NCBI GenBank assembly: GCA_033239525.1
Contig: BSYO01000004.1
Location: 28,434,037-28,498,036, forward strand
Direction of reading: 5' to 3'
DNA: 64,000 nucleotides
Source: Nepenthes gracilis
Taxonomy: Eukaryota; Streptophyta; Magnoliopsida; Caryophyllales; Nepenthaceae
Shown piece by piece: positions 58,801 through 64,000 of the stretch; the stretch's first letter is position 1; each line of letters opens with the position of its first letter. The position numbers were made by a program, and so were the translations under genes. The notes beneath the pieces are model-generated. The model did no database searches. It was not told where the DNA came from and saw only the letters and a program-made list of their open reading frames with translations.

Positions 58801-61388
58801 ATTGTTACACAGAGCACTGAACAGGGATGCAAAAGTTGGCCAATACGCAATTGATATTCTTGAAATCAATAGATTGAGGAGACATTTACTTTTACATTCA
58901 TATGTCTGGGATCAACGTCTGATATATGCAGCCAAATTACATAACAATATATCTCAGGAAGAGCGAGATAATATCATCTTGAAATACATGGAGAAGCCCC
59001 TCAATTCTGTTGGGAAGATTGAGATGAATGCAACTTCCAAGTTGGATAAAGGCTACAGAAACTGTGACACAAATTTTTTGGATGGAAATCCTGGAATAAA
59101 TCCTAGTCATGGAGGCAATATCAGCCATGTTAATGAGCCTGGTGCATTTCACAAAGAGATAAGTTTGGATCAGGAAATGAATTATATGAAAAAGGGTGAG
59201 GAGGTGACTGAACATGATCCTTTTGAATCTAGAAATGAAGTTCAGAGGGTTCTTCCAGGTGGACAGTCCTCGGATCTGGGAAAACTTTCTTCTACCCCTG
59301 ATGCAGCATGGACTGGTGAAAGTCATCCAGGTGATGTAACACCAAATGAGAATGGCCCCCGGTTTCCCATATACACTGTCACAGCTCCTGACTTTGTTAA
59401 ATTGGTTACAGAAAGCTCAAATTCAGAGAAATGTGCCAATTTCCAATGTAAGGTTGACATACCTTATTCTCCTGGGAATGGCTTGCCTACCAAAAGTCCC
59501 AACAATATAGAGAACTCCACAAGCTGGATGGGGTATCCATTTGTAAACCTTTATCGGTCCTTTAACAAAAACTCCTCATGGAATATGCAAAAGCTTGATA
59601 GTCTTGGCGAGTATAATCCACTTTACATCATGTCATTTTGTGAATTGGAACGTCTGGGTGGGGCTAGGCTGCTTCTGCCTCTGGGTATTAATGACACTGT
59701 CGTGCCTGTTTATGATGACGAACCAACTAGTATAATATCTTATGCACTTATCTCACCAGATTATCCCACCCAAATGTCAAATGATCGTGAGGTGATTAAG
59801 GATGGACAGGAATCTTCCAATTCTTTGTCTCTTTTGGTTTCAGCAAACCTACTTTCACTTCATTCATCAGGTGAAGCAGCTTTTGAATCCACAAGAAGTC
59901 TGGGGTCTTTTGATGAGAGCATCTTGTCTTTATCCAGTTCCCGCAACTCCATGGTGTCAGATCCACTGTTCTATACTAAGGCCTTGCATAAAAAGGTGTC
60001 TTTTGCAGATGATGGTCCACCTGGAAAGGTGAAGTACACAGTCACTTGCTATTATGCAAAACAATTTGAGGCATTAAGAAAGATTTGTTGCCCTTCTGAG
60101 TTAGATTTCATCCGGTCCCTTAGTCGTTGCAAGAAATGGGGTGCTCAGGGTGGCAAGAGCAATGTCTTCTTTGCAAAAACCTTGGATGATCGATTTATAA
60201 TTAAACAGGTTATGAAGACAGAGTTGGAGTCTTTTATCAAGTTTGCTTCAGCTTATTTTAAGTACTTGTCCGAATCCATCATCAGTAAGAGTCCAACCTG
60301 CTTGGCAAAGATTCTAGGATTATATCAGGTATAATTTGATTCATTTGTCCATTCCAAGCAAGTTAAATTGCAGTCTACTATAAACCATTGTTCAATTACA
60401 AGTTCAGCAGATGACTCGGTTACTTTCATCAGAGTTGCAGTTGGTACATCTAACAGCAAATCTATGTTGCTTTCAATGTTCATTTTTCCACTTCGGTCAA
60501 CCACTTCTCTCTCTTTTCATCCTCCTTCCCCAGACTTGATTTTTATCATTGATGGAATTGCTGTGCATTGTTTTCCTTCTTAATGTCAAACCATGGATAT
60601 TTTATTGCATTTACCTTTGTTTAATTGAAGCTGGTCATTCATCTGTATCTGTTATTATCCTAGTTTTTGACTTCTGTGACTTGTACTAACCCCTTTTCAG
60701 TGCCACCTGAATTTTCCTGAGTTAGCAACTTAGCATGTATTTCAAACTTTAGTGTTTGCTCTGACAGTGCATCTTTGGAGTGTCAAAACTTTCTCTACCC
60801 AAGGGGGTATCTCAATAGTTTTGTGCTGCTAATATACAAAGAATGTCTACAGAGATCATGTATACGTGTGTTACATCTAATTTATGGTTGGCATATTTTA
60901 TTTAATGGGGTCTGTAGCCATGATTATGAGTTTTGGGACCTTTTCTTCCTTACCGACTTCTTAGCAGTATAATTGTTCTTCTATAGTAATTTCTTGGAGG
61001 CCTCTAACTATATCTGTATGTCAATGTTCTCATCCTATTTTTCTCTGGGTGATTTCTCTAAACTAATTGTTTTGGAAGTCAATTTTTTTTTTTTTTTCAT
61101 TTGCCTGTGGTTATCTTGAAGGTTGCATCCAAGCATCTTAAAGGAGGAAAGGAATCAAAGATGGATGTTTTGGTTATGGAAAATCTTTTGTTTCGGCGTA
61201 ATGTTACACGGCTTTATGATCTCAAGGGTTCTTGTAGATCTCGATACAATCCAGATTCCAGTGGAGGGAACAAGGTTCTGCTGGATCAGAACTTGATTGA
61301 AACAATGCCTACCTCTCCCATCTTTGTCGGCAACAAGGCAAAACGTTTACTGGAGAGAGCTGTCTGGAATGATACATCATTTCTTGCT
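43846..61388 (+). CDS. FAB1: FAB1/PIKfyve PI3P 5-kinase (10 exons seen, 1691 codons, 3' end outside window)
   Basis: Makes PI(3,5)P2 from PI3P on endosomes and vacuoles. Exons: 43846-44426, 46957-47685, 54312-54465, 54586-54930, 55456-56298, 56422-56750, 57704-57827, 57906-58076, 58799-60328, 61122-61388, all in phase. FYVE finger about 33-105: WMPD 33-36, RRHHCRLCG 54-62, RVC 92-94. A serine-rich and acidic linker follows. The chaperonin-like (CCT) domain, about 436-700, includes NVAHRRM and LETSFLADEG. A cysteine-rich region (NCRCHSCEM, HSLHRDCLRFYG) spans exons 6-7. The lipid-kinase domain starts near 1500: glycine-rich loop from G1540, ATP-lysine K1561 in IIKQ, and YDLKGS at 1634-1639. 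About 90 residues, including the MDYSLL and IIDF motifs, are missing because the last exon lies past 64000. The FYVE finger fits FAB1A/B rather than FYVE-less FAB1C/D. Confidence 0.94.
44427..46956 (+). other. FAB1 intron 1 (2.5 kb) with LTR-like GC-rich patch
   Basis: The donor AG|GTAGTT and acceptor CCAG join FCMF-R to SDDED in phase. The stretch 44500-45850 is AT-rich and featureless. The GC-rich patch at 45940-46160 (next entry) is followed by TATA-like CTATAAATA near 46216, so the area may be an old LTR. Confidence 0.7.
45940..46165. repeat. GC-rich patch of repeated GAGGTG/GCTCGAG words
   Basis: Short words (GCTCGAGGTG, GCTTGAGG, GAGGCACCC, GCGCC) recur about every 30-40 bp, giving a marked GC island in AT-rich intron DNA. 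A TATA-like motif follows about 55 bp downstream. This is typical of a U3 region in some plant LTRs, but no second LTR or primer site was found. Confidence 0.4.
48900..54050 (-). mobile_element. Old antisense copia remnant in FAB1 intron 2
   Basis: Minus-strand fragments lie in copia order. A gag-like CPSLFFGINQKYQDV..YF block is near 53000 and a knuckle-like region near 52590. An integrase-tail-like stretch is near 51250-51380. Reverse-transcriptase blocks (HGGIQEEAYF near 50500, KKSLYGLNQSP near 50430) follow, then an RNase H block HTKHVEVDC near 49400. All frames are broken. The ends 48960-49260 and 53880-54060 share AG-rich tracts followed by ATATAATACAAT, so they may be diverged LTRs. 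Borders are approximate. Confidence 0.55.
49753..50145 (-). repeat. ~200-bp duplication inside the copia remnant
   Basis: Two diverged copies (about 49753-49940 and 49941-50145) each end in TTTGTATCTCGAAG or TGTATCTCGAAG and encode an A.SCNAPMV / AKPCNAPMV block on the minus strand. That block comes from the reverse transcriptase/RNase H connection. A normal element has it once. Confidence 0.6.
54931..55455 (+). other. FAB1 intron 4
   Basis: The donor ACT|GTAAGT and acceptor TTCAG join KPLGCT to ILLKGA. No embedded feature recognised. Confidence 0.85.
56751..57703 (+). other. FAB1 intron 6, with hairpin and short direct repeats
   Basis: The donor TATGG|GTGTGG and acceptor TTTTCAG join FYG to CGRMVACF in phase. 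It contains a perfect hairpin at 57032-57063 and a diverged direct repeat (CAGTTTTGTAGATGTAAGACT near 57269, CAGTTTTGTGGATGTAAGACT near 57393). Confidence 0.75.
57032..57063. repeat. 11-bp perfect inverted repeat
   Basis: TTTTGGCTGTT (57032-57042) and AACAGCCAAAA (57053-57063) are separated by a 10-nt loop. The surrounding A- and T-rich sequence could be part of a decayed MITE. Function unknown. Confidence 0.7.
58077..58798 (+). other. FAB1 intron 8
   Basis: The donor GAG|GTTTTT and acceptor TTGCAG join EKEEFE to GLLHRAL. No embedded feature was recognised. An ATG in frame with exon 9 at 58745 is intronic in this model. Confidence 0.8.
60329..61121 (+). other. FAB1 intron 9
   Basis: The donor CAG|GTATAA and acceptor TGAAG join LGLYQ to VASKHL, as in homologues. 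The T-run at 61084-61097 forms part of the acceptor region. No embedded gene. Confidence 0.8.
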
Positions 61389-64000
61389 GTAAGTTCTCAA
61401 ACTTTTTAATTATGAGTTCCCTGGGATCACATGTGAAACAATTGGATATTCTTGAATTGTTGTAACCAGGTCTTGGGGACCAAAGGCACATCTTCTGATA
61501 GTCCTTGCTTTTGGATAATGATGATATATTGTGGACTGAAATGCTATTGCAAGTATATGAACTGTAAGGGGGTTCAAGAAAATAACAAATACTGCTAAAT
61601 ATTTAGAAACTCTGATCAGTAAATAATTTGTGCAAGTATCTATATCTAGTTGATATGGGAATGTTTTGACTAAAAAGAATTGTTCTATGGCCTGTGGTGG
61701 TCATACATGAAGTGGTAGATAGTCTTTCCTATTGTACTGCATATACTGTTGGTTTTTGCGCCATTGATGTTTGCTTAGCTTCAAGCAAAGATTTGAGCTG
61801 TGAGCCTTGTTGAGCCACGGAACAGAACAGAATCAATTCAAGCATCAGTTCCAGCTCATTTTTGCATATAGATAGTAGCAGTTAAATATAGGAGTTGATT
61901 GGGATACACCTCAATACCTTGATGCCATTACCATAGGCATTTGCCCCTGGATCCTATTGGGGGATCGAACTTGTACTTGGAGATGGGTGCAAGGTGGAGC
62001 CCTGAATAATAATATGCATGAAGAGGCTCCTTATTGATACAATTTATCAATCCTTATATTGGGTTTCGGAGGAGTTGGATTGTGGATAAGGAGAAAGTAG
62101 TGAGGTCAATCATAGACAGGAATAAATTGTTCAAAAGAGATGTCAAGACTTGGGACTTGGGATTTTGTATACATAATGTGAGCCAATGGGCTTGCATTGC
62201 ATGTAATTATGGATAGAAGGTCTATGCAATCTGATATGGCTCAAGTGAAGAATGGTCCTTGAAAATTAACTTTGCCACTCTGGGGCTGCTCTAGGATTTT
62301 TGGGGGAAGCATATGAAAGGTTTGATGTAATGTTGGAGAATAGTATTGAACTGGAAAATCAGCAGATTAGTGAGGCTAAAAGGAGTTTGCACGGAGTTGA
62401 GTGGTATTAGATGTTGAAGAGGTCTTCACCCCCAGTTTGGGTGGCGGTTGTGATGAGGTTTTTCTTGGAGATTATATAGAGTTTGATGTGATATGGGTAG
62501 AGCAAGGAAATAAAGTTTGCAAATGGATGATTGTAGAGAGGATTGTGCTGGACAAAGAGAAGGTTAATATGGCAGATTTCAGCAAAGCTTGGAAAATCCT
62601 TTCTTGGAATGAGAATTTTATGGAATAAGTGCTTGCTACCACGTATTAGGTAAGATGGACAATGTGTTATTCTGTTCTATGGATGATGTCAACTGTTTTT
62701 ATGGGAGAAAGCAAGCGACCAAGGTTTTGGCGGAAAATAAAAGCTTTTGTTATTTTTGGGTTTCCATAATGAGATATTAATGTTATTTGCAGACTTCATC
62801 TGCGGCCAATTATAAATGAAGAATACGTGATTTTGTTTTGGAATGGAAGATGTATGTCAATGGCTAATCGTGATAACTGGCATACAAATACGACTATTGT
62901 TCATACTAGGATAAGTATTGGCTAGCCTTCCATGGGCCACACCAGCCGTTATTGCAATAGTTAGACGGTCAAAGCCGGTTACTGTTGGTTAAGCACTATA
63001 TGGTAGAATCTTGCTGTTCAAATCAATATCAAAAATCAATACGGAGGGGGTCCGAACAGCCTTGTACGTACACTGCCCATGCTGGCTAAGCACTGTATGG
63101 CAAAATCTTGCTATTCAAATCAATATTAGAAATCAATACGTGATGATGGGCATTTGAGTGTCAAGGCTCCTTAAGAGGGGTGATGATCTTGTGGGATTAA
63201 GGAGTCGAAGGACTATTTTATTGGAGAATCTATTTTTGCATTGTTCCAAATTGGATGGGTAATTTCAAATTGGTATTTCAGGGTTTATATCCATTATGAT
63301 CTTAAAGGAAAGATCGATATCAGTATAAATCGTGATCGTATTGGTATTTGTTGTATCGGGTTATAGGTGTTGGTATTGGATGTTGTAGGTACAAATTTTT
63401 TCTCTCTATCAAATGAAAAGATGTATACTAAAGTTTGATCGTCTTTAATCATTTATTTATTTATTTGAAAAATTTTAGTCAATTTTATCAAAATTAATCG
63501 TAATATGCTACTATGTTATTGATAAGTATCCCAAAAGTTTTTATATATACATGTTTTATCTTTAAAAAACATATGGATTTAGGTTTCTTAAAAGATTTAA
63601 AATTTTAGGTATATTTAAAATGTATGGATTTCGGTTTGCACGGATGAAGTGAAGTGAAAAAAAGGTTGATACATATTGTCCTTGTTAGCGCATACATTAG
63701 TTTTATCGGTTAATTTTTGGAATATTGGCTGCTATACTTGTCTTATCGGCCAGTATATATGTTGTTCTAGCTGATAAGATGACGTATCGAAATATTTTCT
63801 AGTATTGAACCCTACCAATTCCTATTCATTGAAATATCTGCCTATATTTTCATCCATGATTGTGATGTTGTGGATTTTCCATGGTTAGAGAATAGCACTT
63901 TAATTGGGTTGTAAATGAAAGAGGTAATTCATCTACCTATTGCACCCCTTGGCAGATTTCAACTTTTTTTTGAAAGAACATGAAATAATTGATATTTAAT
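61389..64000 (+). other. Start of FAB1 intron 10, running to the window edge
   Basis: The donor GCT|GTAAGT follows the FLA codons. I searched for the expected DVMDYSLLVGVDE exon on the + strand and did not find it, so the intron exceeds 2.6 kb. A diverged direct repeat with a 97-bp period lies at 62987-63045 and 63084-63142. An open frame at 62401-62628 matches nothing I recognise and may be transposon-derived. Confidence 0.65.

Noticed and set aside
62401..62628. 75-codon frame in the last FAB1 intron
   Set aside because: No recognised domain, not the expected kinase exon, and flanked by stop-rich sequence. At best a transposon fragment.

Overview
This window is plant nuclear DNA, very probably from a flowering plant and most likely a woody eudicot or close relative. 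The genes have many exons with GT-AG introns, the sequence is AT-rich, and introns reach several kilobases where transposons have landed. The coding exons match plant-specific families. Four protein-coding genes can be modelled, all on the + strand. Between and inside them lie retrotransposons and small DNA elements at several stages of decay. I saw no tRNA, rRNA, CRISPR array or bacterial or organellar segment.

Layout. (1) 261-9175: a 14-exon kinesin-7 of the NACK2/TETRASPORE type, 954 aa, needed for cell-plate expansion in cytokinesis. Intron 3 carries a three-LTR miniature retrotransposon. (2) 9866-15634: a Ty1/copia element on the minus strand with two LTRs and a perfect AATAT target-site duplication, inactivated by stops and a 13-bp duplication. 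(3) 16760-19680: an L1-type LINE remnant split by a MITE that carries about 600 bp of AAT microsatellite. (4) 21030-34967: a FYVE + SYLF protein of the CFS1 type (482 aa, 4 coding exons) with a probable distant 5' leader near 21.1 kb. A shrunken copia element (22638-25495) and an RTE-type LINE fragment (26060-27560) sit between leader and coding region. (5) 37722-40618: a two-exon RING-IBR-RING E3 ligase of 304 aa. (6) 43846 to beyond the window: a FAB1/PIKfyve 1-phosphatidylinositol-3-phosphate 5-kinase. Ten coding exons (1691 codons) are present; the last part of the kinase domain lies past the right edge. Its 6.6-kb intron 2 holds an old antisense copia remnant.

How the genes relate. CFS1 and FAB1 both act on PI3P-marked endosomes. 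CFS1 reads PI3P and, in Arabidopsis, bridges autophagosomes to ESCRT-I; FAB1 converts PI3P to PI(3,5)P2. The RBR ligase lies between them, and the kinesin acts in phragmoplast cytokinesis. From memory, TES and CFS1 are near neighbours in Arabidopsis (At3g43210, At3g43230), and an RBR gene and FAB1B are near neighbours elsewhere (At3g14250, At3g14270). The window may therefore keep two ancestral neighbour pairs together.

The window holds ordinary plant genes in a transposon-rich setting, and I found no convincing new multi-gene system. The points most worth checking are a duplicated 5' splice site in the kinesin gene, a dense WRKY-type W-box cluster in the copia LTRs, the three-LTR miniature element, and the possible uORFs before the RBR and CFS1 genes. 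All exon borders were read by eye from splice consensus, reading phase and family similarity, with no transcript data.
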